NCBI GenBank assembly: GCA_025997455.1
Contig: BNUP01000007.1
Coordinates: 1-37,890 of the forward strand
DNA: 37,890 nucleotides
DNA from: Fibrobacterales bacterium
GTDB taxonomy: Bacteria > Fibrobacterota > Fibrobacteria > Fibrobacterales > Fibrobacteraceae
Direction: 5' to 3'
Shown: one piece after another, positions 22,973-30,470 of the stretch
How positions within the stretch are numbered: position 1 is the stretch's first letter
Layout of the letters: every line of letters starts with the position of its first letter
Notes under the pieces: generated by a model
Database searches by the model: none
Told to the model about the DNA's origin: nothing
What the model saw: the letters and a program-made list of their open reading frames with translations, nothing else
Made by a program: the position numbers and the translations under genes

Positions 22973-23365
22973 ATGTGCTCTAAAAATAAAGAGATTAGCG
23001 AGTTAAAGCAAAACATTGAAGAAAAAATAGCGGCATTGGAAAAAAATATCAATGAGAAAATAGACCATTTGAACAAAAATGTTATAATTTGCAGAACAGA
23101 TGCATTGAAATCAGGTATTGAAAATAAAATTGACACTATGCAAAATCGCATTATTTCAGAGGTAAATTCTTTGCAAAGCATCATACAATCTCGTTGCAAA
23201 CCAACAGAAATAATTTTATCCATAGCCTTCCTTGTAGGAGTAATTGGTTTTGTTGTTATTCTTGCTTTCTATTATTACAATAAATCGCAACAATATCTAA
23301 TAAAAACGGATGTAAAATATGAATTGAATTTGGAACAAAAATTTCATACGAAGGATCCCAAATGA
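22973..23365 (+). CDS. Coiled-coil membrane protein, unknown
   Basis: A 130-residue protein. Residues 5-75 are a heptad-rich coiled coil (ISELKQNIEEKIAALEKNIN, EKIDHLNKNV). One membrane segment at about residues 83-103 (IILSIAFLVGVIGFVVILAF) and a short polar tail follow. GAGG lies upstream of ATG 22973. Its stop overlaps the ATG of the next gene (ATGA), so the two are coupled. No family recognised. Confidence 0.6.
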   Translation: MCSKNKEISELKQNIEEKIAALEKNINEKIDHLNKNVIICRTDALKSGIENKIDTMQNRIISEVNSLQSIIQSRCKPTEIILSIAFLVGVIGFVVILAFYYYNKSQQYLIKTDVKYELNLEQKFHTKDPK

Positions 23366-24198
23366 AAAAAGTAAGCAAATTATGCTTTGCAGGTCTAATA
23401 TTTTGCTCTGTTGTCTTTGCTGACGATATTGATTTTCATAAAATAGAATCCATTAACTGCAAAATAAACAATAAAGTGAGTTTAACTTATGGCATTCCAA
23501 TGAAATCTAGTTTTGCACAAAAAATAATAAATGGAATAATAAATAATTATAAAACCATGAAACAATCATCTTATCAGTTTACTTTGGAGAACCTTGCAGT
23601 GGAATATATCTCTCAAATAAAAAGTGGGGAAAACTTACTTATTTTTTATGGAGGAGACAAGCCAGAAAATATAAAATATTCTGGATATCCATTGAAAGAA
23701 ATAAATAAATTTTACAAATTAGATAAGTTATTTTTTTCTGTTGAGTTTCCTTATGATAAATATGAAAAAAATGTAGAGAGAAATATTTTATTCCTAAGTA
23801 AAGATGAAAACGACAAATGGGAGGGATTTTATAGGGAACAATACAATGTTGATTATGATGTTATTTTGTATGATTTTACAATAAGAGATTTAATCATCAA
23901 CGACCAATTTATTCCGGAAAAAACATATTCAGATTTATCTGCAAATGATACATTAAAATTGATAAATACTCTGAAGATTAACAACGATAGATTACAATTT
24001 ATGATAGATTCTTTAGAAGCGAATCATCTTTTTGTGTATAAAAAAGAAATGAATTATAAAATATATTCCGAGATAGAGGCATTAAAAAATAAGTTAATAC
24101 AAAATTATACAATCAGGACTTCTAGAAAAGTCAATTATGTTAACACTGATTACGAATGTTCTAGTTTAGATGTCAAAGTAAAAAAAATTCTACCCTAA
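23362..24198 (+). CDS. Secreted protein, unknown
   Basis: A 278-residue protein with a signal peptide (MKKVSKLCFAGLIFCSVVFA, cleaved before DDIDF). The mature part is Lys/Asn/Tyr-rich, with no repeats or known motif. It includes NLLIFYGGDKPENIKYSGYP and a late helical region (LINTLKINNDRLQFMIDSL). Three Cys remain, the last two far apart. Overlap with the coiled-coil gene suggests that the products act together in the envelope. Confidence 0.55.
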   Translation: MKKVSKLCFAGLIFCSVVFADDIDFHKIESINCKINNKVSLTYGIPMKSSFAQKIINGIINNYKTMKQSSYQFTLENLAVEYISQIKSGENLLIFYGGDKPENIKYSGYPLKEINKFYKLDKLFFSVEFPYDKYEKNVERNILFLSKDENDKWEGFYREQYNVDYDVILYDFTIRDLIINDQFIPEKTYSDLSANDTLKLINTLKINNDRLQFMIDSLEANHLFVYKKEMNYKIYSEIEALKNKLIQNYTIRTSRKVNYVNTDYECSSLDVKVKKILP

Positions 24199-24293
24199 TC
24201 AAATTTTCATTCAACTTATCCTGCAATGACAGATAGTGCACACAATGCAAAAAGAGCAAATGCCATTCGTCCCTGCGGTGGATAACGCACAGA

Positions 24294-24383
24294 TGGGTAA
24301 TGGTTTCAGAAACAATTACCCACTTAAGACGGCAAAGTTGAAGTTTGTATCACACAAAAGGAATGGATTAGGAAACCCATTCC
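24294..24383 (+). other. Two hairpins upstream of the EIIC-EAL gene
   Basis: TGGGTAAT pairs with ATTACCCA (24294-24322), and GGAATGG pairs with CCATTCC (24360-24383). Both loops hold a purine-rich GAAAC. They lie in a 280-bp gene-free stretch. I could not match it to any known riboswitch class, including c-di-GMP types. Confidence 0.35.
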
Positions 24384-24462
24384 GGCGAAGTGCGGGCGAA
24401 GGAGATAATTGTGGAGCCGCCCGTGCAATGGTGCTATGTTTGGCAAGCCAAAAAATTTTTTC

Positions 24463-24468
24463 TACCTT
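24463..24468 (+). promoter_or_regulatory. -10 box TACCTT of EIIC-EAL gene
   Basis: AATTTTTTC-TACCTT lies 12 nt before ATG 24481, giving a predicted leader of about 5 nt. Confidence 0.45.
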
Positions 24469-24480
24469 TCGCAGTTACGA

Positions 24481-26541
24481 ATGTTCAATTCTTTGAAAAA
24501 TACACAACTTGCTTTTGAGCGAAACTCGATTTATTCTTCTATTAGAAAATCGCTCGCTATGCTTATGCCTGTATTGCTGACTGCAAGTTCGGCGGTGGCG
24601 ATTATGAATTTGCCGATTCCGGGTTGGCGGGATTTTTTGCAGAGTGTGGAAATTGTGTGGAATATGCTGCTTTTTATGCAGAGTTCCGCGTTTGGTTTTT
24701 TGGCGGTGTATTTAACTATCTCCATAAGTTATTATTATGCGGAGGAATTGGGCGCAATAGGTTTTGAACGCTCAATGGCGATGATTACGGCGTTTTCGTG
24801 TTTTGTGGGGAGTTACGGGGGTCCTGCCGGTTCTCTCTCAATGTCGAGTTTTACCGCACTCGGCGTGCTTGAGGCGATGTTTTGCACCGTGGCATCCGTA
24901 TATATATTTCATAAATTTTATGCCGTTGCTCAAAGAAATTTTAAGAGTTATTGGCACGGAACCGATGAGTTTGTGCGGGCGGGAATTTCGTCTATTGTGC
25001 CTTATGCACTTACGCTTGCCATATTTGTGTTCGCTACAATTTGCCTAAAAATGGCGTTTGGAGTAAATGATATTAACGACCTTATGATTCGCTCAATGCT
25101 CTGGCTTTTTGAGGGTGTTGGGAACAATCTTTTTGGGGCATCTCTATATGCTTTGCTTTTGGATTTAATGTGGTTTTTCGGTATTCACGGCGGAAACGCT
25201 ATGGAAAATATACACATTACTATGTTTGCACCTGCAAATACAGATCCGTCTGTTATTGTGTCTAAAATTTTTATAGATACTTTTGTTATGATAGGCGGTT
25301 GCGGTGCAACTTTTTGTCTTATGCTTTCTATGCTGTTTTTTTCGCGGTCAAAGACGAATAAAAATTTGGGTTTGGCGGCGGCGTTTCCCGCTATATTTAA
25401 TATAAACGAGTTGCTTGTGTTCGGCTTGCCCATTATCTTAAATCCGGTTTTGCTTGTTCCGTTTTTGCTTGTGCCCATTTTGTGTTTGTTTATAGGGTAT
25501 TTTGCCACTTATTTCGGGTTTATACCCATAATCAATTTGGAGAGTATGCATTGGACTACCCCGCCGTTTTTTAGCGGATATATCACTTGCGGGTGGCGCG
25601 GAGTTTTGGTGCAGGTTGTGGAAATTGCCGTTGGGATTTTTGTGTATATGCCTTTTTTGCGAATTTCCGAGAAACTTCACAGCGATAGAGAAGAGGCGGT
25701 TTTGAAACACGCCACCAAATTGATTTTGAATAATGAAAATGAAATTTTGCTGACTCGCAGTGATGATATTGGTATTTTGGCAAAGACAATGGTGCGGCAG
25801 TTGCGCTCCGATATTGAAAATCACAAAATTCCGATGTTTTATCAGCCGCAGGTTGTCGGGGAAACGGGTTTGGTTATGGGGGCGGAGGCATTGTTGCGGT
25901 GGCGGTATGCGGGGAAAGGCGTAATTCCGCCGCTTGCGATTAAAATTGCGGAAGAGGGCAAGTTGTATCATAATTTGACGAAGGAAATTATAAGCGTTGC
26001 GATTAAAAATTTTATAGAATATCGAGAAGAAACGGGTAAATTTTTTAAGTTATCAGTTAACATTACACCGGAGCAACTTGCGGATAATGAATTTATAGAT
26101 TGGCTGCTCTCCTCGCTTGAAAAGGCGGAGATTTCCAAAGGATTTTGTTTGGAGGTTACCGAGCACAGCACTGTTGGGCAGTCGGTTGAGTTAGATGCAA
26201 CCGCTAAACGCTTGCGGGAACACGGGGTGGTGATTGCTATTGATGATTTTAGTATGGGTGCAACTTCTATTAAATACCTTGAACAGGGAATTTTTTCGTT
26301 TGTGAAGTTAGACGGCGGTTTGGTGCAAGAGGTGTTTGCAAACAGCAGAACTAAGGAGATTATCCGTTCTATTGTGAAATTGGGTGCGGAGTTAAATTTT
26401 GAAGTTATTGCAGAATTTGTTGAAACAAAAGACATAGAAAATTCCCTTAAAGAACTCGGCGTTCAGTATATGCAGGGATATTTGCACGCCCCCGCATTGC
26501 CGTTTGAAGAGTTCGTTAGATTTGCGAGGAATCATAAATAG
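24481..26541 (+). CDS. PTS EIIC-like sensor fused to EAL phosphodiesterase
   Basis: A 686-residue fusion. Residues about 1-420 are a PTS EIIC domain of the cellobiose/lactose type with about ten membrane segments: FFGIHGGNAMENI and FNINELLVFGLPIILNPVLL are family hallmarks. Residues about 445-680 are an EAL domain: AEALLRW (catalytic E469), SVNITPEQL, CLEVTE, IDDFSMG (D588-D589), VKLDGG and AEFVET, so the metal ligands look intact and c-di-GMP hydrolysis is likely. No EIIB or EIIA domain or gene is present, so it more likely senses sugar than transports it (inference). ATG 24481 is used because of the nearby -10 box. Confidence 0.88.
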   Translation: MFNSLKNTQLAFERNSIYSSIRKSLAMLMPVLLTASSAVAIMNLPIPGWRDFLQSVEIVWNMLLFMQSSAFGFLAVYLTISISYYYAEELGAIGFERSMAMITAFSCFVGSYGGPAGSLSMSSFTALGVLEAMFCTVASVYIFHKFYAVAQRNFKSYWHGTDEFVRAGISSIVPYALTLAIFVFATICLKMAFGVNDINDLMIRSMLWLFEGVGNNLFGASLYALLLDLMWFFGIHGGNAMENIHITMFAPANTDPSVIVSKIFIDTFVMIGGCGATFCLMLSMLFFSRSKTNKNLGLAAAFPAIFNINELLVFGLPIILNPVLLVPFLLVPILCLFIGYFATYFGFIPIINLESMHWTTPPFFSGYITCGWRGVLVQVVEIAVGIFVYMPFLRISEKLHSDREEAVLKHATKLILNNENEILLTRSDDIGILAKTMVRQLRSDIENHKIPMFYQPQVVGETGLVMGAEALLRWRYAGKGVIPPLAIKIAEEGKLYHNLTKEIISVAIKNFIEYREETGKFFKLSVNITPEQLADNEFIDWLLSSLEKAEISKGFCLEVTEHSTVGQSVELDATAKRLREHGVVIAIDDFSMGATSIKYLEQGIFSFVKLDGGLVQEVFANSRTKEIIRSIVKLGAELNFEVIAEFVETKDIENSLKELGVQYMQGYLHAPALPFEEFVRFARNHK

Positions 26542-26545
26542 TGTG

Positions 26546-26600
26546 GTAGGCTCTGAAGAACTTTTTATGAGATAAAGTTTGGGGGAGTTCTTCGGAGATT
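26546..26600 (+). repeat. Family A repeat, hairpin 1/3 recombinant
   Basis: GTAGGCTCTGAAGAACT (left arm of hairpin 1) runs straight into the loop and right arm of hairpin 3 (AGTTCTTCGGAG). The shared CTCTGAAGAACT probably served as the crossover. GATTACTGT follows. Confidence 0.6.
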
Positions 26601-26605
26601 ACTGT

Positions 26606-27331
26606 ATGAAAGAAAAAATGACATATTCAGAGGCGATAGAGCAAGTTATGCTGCATAACGGCTATTTTGCTCCTCTCAAATTATTGTATAAAGAAGTTTG
26701 GAAATATAAAGACTTTGCTGAAGTTAAAGGGAAAACTCCCATTAACACAATTCAGGAACGAGTTCAGCGAGATGAACGATTTACAAAAATCGGTTTGGGT
26801 ATTTATGCTTTAACCGACAAAATAAATTTGCTTGCTCAACAAGCAGTTCCGACAACAGAGAAAGAAAAAGTTCAAACAAAACACGGCGAAATGCAAGGTA
26901 TGCTGTTGGAAATCGGTAATTCAAGAAAGGAAGTTCAAGAAACTTATACTAACGACAAAAAATTTGTTTTTCAAAACAAAACATTGGGAAGTTTGGCAAC
27001 CTTACAATCAGTTCCGCCATTCACTTATGACAAAATTATTAAGGAAAGTGTAAATTATGCAGATGTAATTTGGTTTAATGAAAGATATTTTCCTTCTAAA
27101 ATTTTTGAGGTTGAAAATTCTACGGATTTTCGTGATGCTTTTGTGAAATTTATGGAATTGCAAGATTTTCTTATTGAGTTTATTTGTGTTTCGCCATTGG
27201 AACGAAAAAATAAATTTGACAGAGAAATTGAGAAAAACGCTTTTAGACCAATCAAAGAACGAGTTAAATTTTATTCTTATGAACAAATTGAAAATGATTA
27301 CAATGCAAGTTTAATAAAATTATATATTTAG
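26606..27331 (+). CDS. HARE-HTH protein with PD-(D/E)XK-like nuclease domain
   Basis: A 241-residue protein. Residues 1-75 fit the HARE-HTH winged helix: MTYSEAIEQVMLHNGYFAPL, KTPINTIQERVQRDERFTKI and GLGIYALT. Residues about 85-241 hold YADVIWFNERYFPSKIFEVE with a later STDFRDAFVKFMELQDFLIE. The D ... E-V-E spacing fits a PD-(D/E)XK nuclease, as in known HARE-HTH/REase fusions. No methyltransferase gene is nearby, so a modification-dependent or orphan nuclease is possible. ATG 26606 or 26618 could be the start. Confidence 0.7.
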   Translation: MKEKMTYSEAIEQVMLHNGYFAPLKLLYKEVWKYKDFAEVKGKTPINTIQERVQRDERFTKIGLGIYALTDKINLLAQQAVPTTEKEKVQTKHGEMQGMLLEIGNSRKEVQETYTNDKKFVFQNKTLGSLATLQSVPPFTYDKIIKESVNYADVIWFNERYFPSKIFEVENSTDFRDAFVKFMELQDFLIEFICVSPLERKNKFDREIEKNAFRPIKERVKFYSYEQIENDYNASLIKLYI

Positions 27332-27369
27332 AGTTATGAGAAAAATGAGAAAAGTTTGCGGAAGTTATT

Positions 27370-27518
27370 CTCCGAAGAACTCCCTCAAAACTTTACCTCA
27401 TAAAACAAGGAGTTCTTCGGAGACGACGGCAACCGCTTAAATTTGCATAAAAACACGGTTGCCAATGTCGCATAGTAAGCACTTATTACCTCTTAGCGAG
27501 TTAATAAGTGCTTACTAT
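27370..27518 (-). repeat. Family A repeat, full copy
   Basis: On the minus strand: hairpin 1 arms TAGTAAGCACTTATT and AATAAGTGCTTACTA (15 bp, perfect), hairpin 2 arms GGCAACCG and CGGTTGCC around TTTTTATGCAAATTT, hairpin 3 arms CTCCGAAGAACTCC and GGGAGTTCTTCGGAG. All three stems differ in sequence from the 18172 copy yet pair. Confidence 0.85.
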
Positions 27519-27641
27519 ATAGTCAAAATTGAAATTGATGAAAAAGAGGTATTCAAAAAATATCCAAATTTCAAATATATTTTTTTGAGTTATAATAACG
27601 AGGGTTTAATGTCGGTAGAAAAATTTTCTATCAATCTATGA
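27519..27641 (+). pseudogene. Possible C-terminal gene fragment
   Basis: Directly after the family A copy an open frame reads IVKIEIDEKEVFKKYPNFKY, then IFLSYNNEGLMSVEKFSINL-stop. The composition looks protein-like (KIEIDExxxxKKYPNF). The only in-frame starts lie inside the repeat, so it may be the tail of a gene cut by the repeat, or chance. Confidence 0.25.
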
Positions 27642-28126
27642 TTCGCCTCAATAATTTTTTCGGGGTTTATCATATTCACATTAAATACCAAATCGTAATT
27701 ATCATCTTTTGGCTTAAATTGATTCACTCCGTAGGCGATGCTATTTGCGGGCATATTTTTTGTAACTATGGCACCGGCACCTACAACAGAATTTTCTCCG
27801 ATGATGATTGGTCCTAAAATTTTTGCTCCATCCGCTATAACTACATTCTTGCCGATGATTGGAACCCCGACATTTTCCCATTCATTACTCGCTTTGTTAA
27901 ATCTCATATTTGTGCCAATAGTTACATTTTGAAAGATTACGGCACCTTCACAAATTTTTGAGGCGATAATTGTGCAACCCCGTGCGTGATGGGCAAACAA
28001 CACACTTTTGTCTATTTCAGTGCAATTAATTTCACAACCATAGAATTTCTCTAACAAGTTTTTTGCGATTTTTTTTAGTATGCTATTTTTAGAATAGCAA
28101 TTTATTTTGAATAGCGTTTCAAACAT
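27590..28126 (-). CDS. Hexapeptide-repeat acetyltransferase, serine acetyltransferase-like
   Basis: A 178-residue protein. An N-terminal helical part (ILKKIAKNLLEKFYG) is followed by left-handed beta-helix turns: CEINCTEIDKSVLFAHHARG, GCTIIASKICEGAVIFQNVT, IGTNMRF, VPIIGKNVVIADGAKILGPI and VVGAGAIVTKNMPANSIAYG. The HHARG and QNVTIG blocks are like those of CysE-type acetyltransferases. Start ATG 28126 is used; it follows the stop of the DUF1847 remnant as TAGGATG, so translation was probably coupled. Substrate is unknown. Confidence 0.75.
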   Translation of the reverse strand: MFETLFKINCYSKNSILKKIAKNLLEKFYGCEINCTEIDKSVLFAHHARGCTIIASKICEGAVIFQNVTIGTNMRFNKASNEWENVGVPIIGKNVVIADGAKILGPIIIGENSVVGAGAIVTKNMPANSIAYGVNQFKPKDDNYDLVFNVNMINPEKIIEANHRLIENFSTDIKPSLL

Positions 28127-28127
28127 C

Positions 28128-28427
28128 CTACTTAAACCGCGAGTAAATGCTCGTACTCGTATAAAGTGCACCCACGGGGTTATGGCACAGAACGCGGTCT
28201 TTCACTACAAGGGTTGTTACCGGGGCTTTGGAGGCACCAGAAAACAACATATCGTGCCCAACACACAAGCCCATAATAATATTTAGGTCTGTTTTTTGCT
28301 CGTTCAATAATTCGGCTTGCATTACAGGGTTGCACATACTTTCGTGACCCGCGCCTCGGTTGAAAGGACTGTAGCCGTTCCCGCAAGCAGAATTGCCTTT
28401 TGCTTGTTCATATTCTCTCCCAAGTTT
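28128..28427 (-). pseudogene. DUF1847 protein, C-terminal remnant
   Basis: The frame reads [20 protein letters not shown], then [40 protein letters not shown] and ALYTS. This is the C-terminal block of DUF1847 proteins (CNPxxQAxLLN, GLCVGHDx[10 protein letters not shown], HNPxxALY). Intact members have over 180 residues with N-terminal Cys motifs. Here only about 100 residues remain, and upstream there is an in-frame stop. An internal ATG at 28337 could still give a 69-residue product. Confidence 0.6.
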
Positions 28428-28513
28428 TCACTTAAAACTTTATTATTGCAAGTGATTTAATAGGAATTTAGAAAAAAATTTCGTGCCTGTCAAGGGTATG
28501 AGATAGAAATTTT

Positions 28514-29191
28514 TTATGCCCCCGTTTGCAGCACATATTTTCCGCCCTCCCTAACACTTAACCGCGACATTTCGCCTTTGTGCTTCTCAATGAAATTTCG
28601 CACCCAAGTCGGATTCGTTTTGCCGTATTCGCGTAGCGACCAACCTATTGCCTTGTTGATAAAAAATTCAGTTTGCCCAAAATTATTTTTTATTATCTCT
28701 TCCAAAAGTGCAGTATCGGTTTTTTCCTTGCGACCGATTTGATGGTCTATAGCAATTCGCCTTAGCCAAAAGTTTGCATCTGTGCTCCATTTCAGCAAAA
28801 TTTGATTTGTTTTTGGGAAGTTGAGTGCAATACTGCCGACAATCCTGTCCAGGCAGTCTATTGTATCCCACCAAGATTTTGAAGTTGCAATTTTTTTCAA
28901 ATTTGGAATATCTTTGGGACTCAAAAATGCTTTGCAGTTTGAGAGATAATTCAGAGCCAAGTATTGAAATTCGCGCTCCTCGCAAGACCAACAGTAGAAT
29001 ATAAATTCCCAGTCAATTTTGGTTGTTTGGTCAGCGACTTTGAAAACGCTTGTCTTCAAAAACTCTGCCGAAAGATTTTTTCTTTCCTGTGTAGGTATGC
29101 CCAAAAATTTGAATTGGTCGCGCATATAAGCCGACATTGCAACTGCCTTTTCGGGATTTGCCGCCGCATGGAAAATGTCAAAAATTGTCAT
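28514..29191 (-). CDS. DNA alkylation repair protein, AlkD-like
   Basis: A 225-residue HEAT-repeat protein of the AlkC/AlkD class, which removes N3/N7-alkylated purines. Visible: FKFLGIPTQERKNLSAEF, KSWWDTIDCLDRIVGSIA, WLRRIAIDHQIGRKEKTDTA and FFINKAIGWSLREYGKTNP with TWVRNFI. Length fits the family. TACATT lies exactly 7 nt before ATG 29191, and the C-rich repeat lies further upstream. It stands alone on the minus strand. Confidence 0.9.
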   Translation of the reverse strand: MTIFDIFHAAANPEKAVAMSAYMRDQFKFLGIPTQERKNLSAEFLKTSVFKVADQTTKIDWEFIFYCWSCEEREFQYLALNYLSNCKAFLSPKDIPNLKKIATSKSWWDTIDCLDRIVGSIALNFPKTNQILLKWSTDANFWLRRIAIDHQIGRKEKTDTALLEEIIKNNFGQTEFFINKAIGWSLREYGKTNPTWVRNFIEKHKGEMSRLSVREGGKYVLQTGA

Positions 29192-29198
29192 GCACGGG

Positions 29199-29204
29199 AA
29201 TGTA
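29199..29204 (-). promoter_or_regulatory. -10 box TACATT of alkD-like gene, leaderless layout
   Basis: AATTTTCC-TACATT-CCCGTGC with exactly 7 nt before ATG 29191, preceded by CACCCCACACCC repeats. Confidence 0.55.
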
Positions 29205-29205
29205 G

Positions 29206-29350
29206 GAAAATTGGGGTATAGGGTGTGGGGTGTGGGGTGTGGAGAAACTTGGCAGTGCAGGAGTTAAAAGTGTAAAGTTGAAAGTTGAAAGTGTAGAGAG
29301 TAGAGAGTAGAGTTGAAAGTGGGGAGTAGAGTTTGTAGGGGCGTGGTTTT
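29206..29350 (-). repeat. C-rich/pyrimidine repeat upstream of alkD-like gene
   Basis: On the minus strand: ACCACGCCCCTACAAACTCT, then ACTCCCCACTTTCAAC, repeated CTCTACTCT and CACCCCACACCC. The same ACCACGCCCCTACAAACTCT start precedes mtn (34578-34609) and prs (19708-19736). Confidence 0.65.
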
Positions 29351-29414
29351 AATAAGTATATCTGCCCTATTAAAAAGAAATTGTGATAATCTGTATATAC
29401 AATGGCAGAAAACC
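29346..29414 (-). repeat. Family B repeat
   Basis: On the minus strand GGTTTTCTGCCATTG ... GATTATCACAATTTCTTTTT ... GGGCAGATATACTTATT-AAAACC, ending in inverted GGTTTT/AAAACC. A family D hairpin follows at 29437-29462. Confidence 0.7.
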
Positions 29415-29614
29415 CGCCCTGTTGTGTGAAGAATTCGTCATTCTGCGCGTGGTCGCAGAATCCATTATTTTTGTAGTGTTCTATCCACACCGCGTTCCCT
29501 TGTTAATGGAAAACTCGGCAGTGCAGGCGAGACACCAAGCCGATAGGCGACTGGGCAGATTAATATAAACACTGATTAACTCTTATCTCATACATTCATT
29601 CCCCATTCGGAGTT

Positions 29615-29679
29615 AATAAGCATAGCCACTCACTTAAAAAGACATTGTGATAACTTGTATAAACGATAGGGGCAATAAG
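29615..29679 (-). repeat. Degenerate family B repeat
   Basis: The core TTATCACAATGTCTTTTTAA is kept, but the arms are changed. It runs into hairpin 2 of the next family A copy at GCCGACGGCG, where hairpin 3 would be expected. Confidence 0.5.
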
Positions 29680-30087
29680 CCGACGGCGAACTGCCCAAAT
29701 TTGAATAAAAACACAGTTCGCCCATGTCGCTCGGTAGGCACTAACGACCTCTTAACGAGTTCTTCAGTGCCTACTATAGAAAACCTCTAAAAACTCTCTT
29801 TGTAACACAATTCCACAGATTTGAGTTTTTAGAGACGACGGCGAACTAGTCAAATTTGCATAAAAACATAGTTCGCCCGTGTCGCTTAGTAGGCTCTGAC
29901 GACCTCTTAACGAGTTCTTCAGTGCCTACTATAGAAAACCTCTAAAAACTCTCTTTGTAACACAATTCCACAGATTTGAGTTTTTAGAGACGACGGCGAA
30001 CTACTCAAATTTGCATAAAAACATAGTTCGCCCGTGTCGCTTAGTAGGCTCTGACGACCTCTTAACGAGTTCTTCAGTGCCTACTAT
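29680..30087 (-). repeat. Tandem array of three family A repeats (155-bp period)
   Basis: CTACTATAG recurs at 29771 and 29926, and CTACTATA at 30081, exactly 155 bp apart. Copies: 29680-29777 (hairpins 1 and 2), 29785-29932 and 29940-30087 (all three). The last two are nearly identical. Hairpin 2 arms GGCGAACTA and TAGTTCGCC and hairpin 3 arms CTCTAAAAACTC and GAGTTTTTAGAG are perfect. Confidence 0.9.
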
Positions 30088-30095
30088 AAGTTTTC

Positions 30096-30116
30096 TACAT
30101 TGTTTCACGGGAAACA
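30096..30116 (+). promoter_or_regulatory. -10 box TACATT abutting a parS-like palindrome
   Basis: TTTTC-TACATT (30096-30101) is followed by TGTTTCACGGGAAACA (30101-30116), which differs from the parS consensus TGTTTCACGTGAAACA by one base. The palindrome would lie over the start of transcription of the Cys-rich gene. Confidence 0.5.
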
Positions 30117-30133
30117 TAAAAAGGAAACCGAAT

Positions 30134-30274
30134 ATGCCGTGTGCAAATGTTAAAGATTGCCCTTGTCCCAAAACGGGATGCAAAAATTGGGGTAAATGCT
30201 GTGATTGCGTTCGTAACCACAGAGGCGGAAAATTACCAGCCTGCCTGCGAACCGATGATACAATAATCTCCTAA
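30134..30274 (+). CDS. Cys-rich mini-protein, DUF6485-like
   Basis: A 46-residue protein with seven Cys: VKDCPCPKTGCKNWGKCCDC, then VRNHRGGKLPACL. The CxC...C...CCxCxxxHRxxxxLPxC pattern resembles small DUF6485-type proteins (name given with reserve) and suggests metal binding. AAGGAAA precedes ATG 30134. The stop TAA (30272-30274) lies inside the left arm of hairpin 3 of the following family A repeat, so the last residues may be repeat-derived. The gene sits between repeats on both sides. Confidence 0.65.
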   Translation: MPCANVKDCPCPKTGCKNWGKCCDCVRNHRGGKLPACLRTDDTIIS

Positions 30275-30417
30275 GAACTTCTCCAAAACTTTACCTCATA
30301 AAACAAGGAGTTCTTAGGAGACGACGGCAACCCCTTAAATTTGCATAAAAATACCGATTGCCCATGTCGCTCGGTAGGCACTAACGACCTCTTAACGAGT
30401 TCTTCAGTGCCTACTAC
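30268..30417 (-). repeat. Family A repeat, full copy
   Basis: On the minus strand: hairpin 3 arms CTCCTAAGAACTCC and AAGTTCTTAGGAG, hairpin 2 GGCAATC and GGTTGCC (one G-T), hairpin 1 GTAGGCACT and AGTGCCTAC. Confidence 0.85.
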
Positions 30418-30446
30418 AAAATGCCCGCAAGGCTTTTTTGCAAAAT

Positions 30447-30462
30447 TGTTTCACGGGAAACA
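30447..30462 (+). promoter_or_regulatory. parS-like palindrome
   Basis: TGTTTCACGGGAAACA, identical to the 30101 site. Flanked by AAAAT on the left and TTAA on the right. Confidence 0.5.
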
Positions 30463-30470
30463 TTAACTGA

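Noticed and set aside
24240..24440. c-di-GMP riboswitch before the EAL gene
   Set aside because: I could not find the GEMM-I or c-di-GMP-II conserved cores, and the likely promoter lies downstream of the hairpins.
24236..24496. 86-residue plus-strand frame before the EIIC-EAL gene
   Set aside because: It crosses two hairpins and overlaps the predicted promoter and start of the EAL gene; no family resemblance.
25438..25971. 177-residue minus-strand frame inside the EIIC-EAL gene
   Set aside because: Complement of a strongly supported membrane and EAL coding region; Asn/His/Gln-rich shadow.
29680..30420. CRISPR array
   Set aside because: Units are 155 bp with internal hairpins and no unique spacers; no cas genes.
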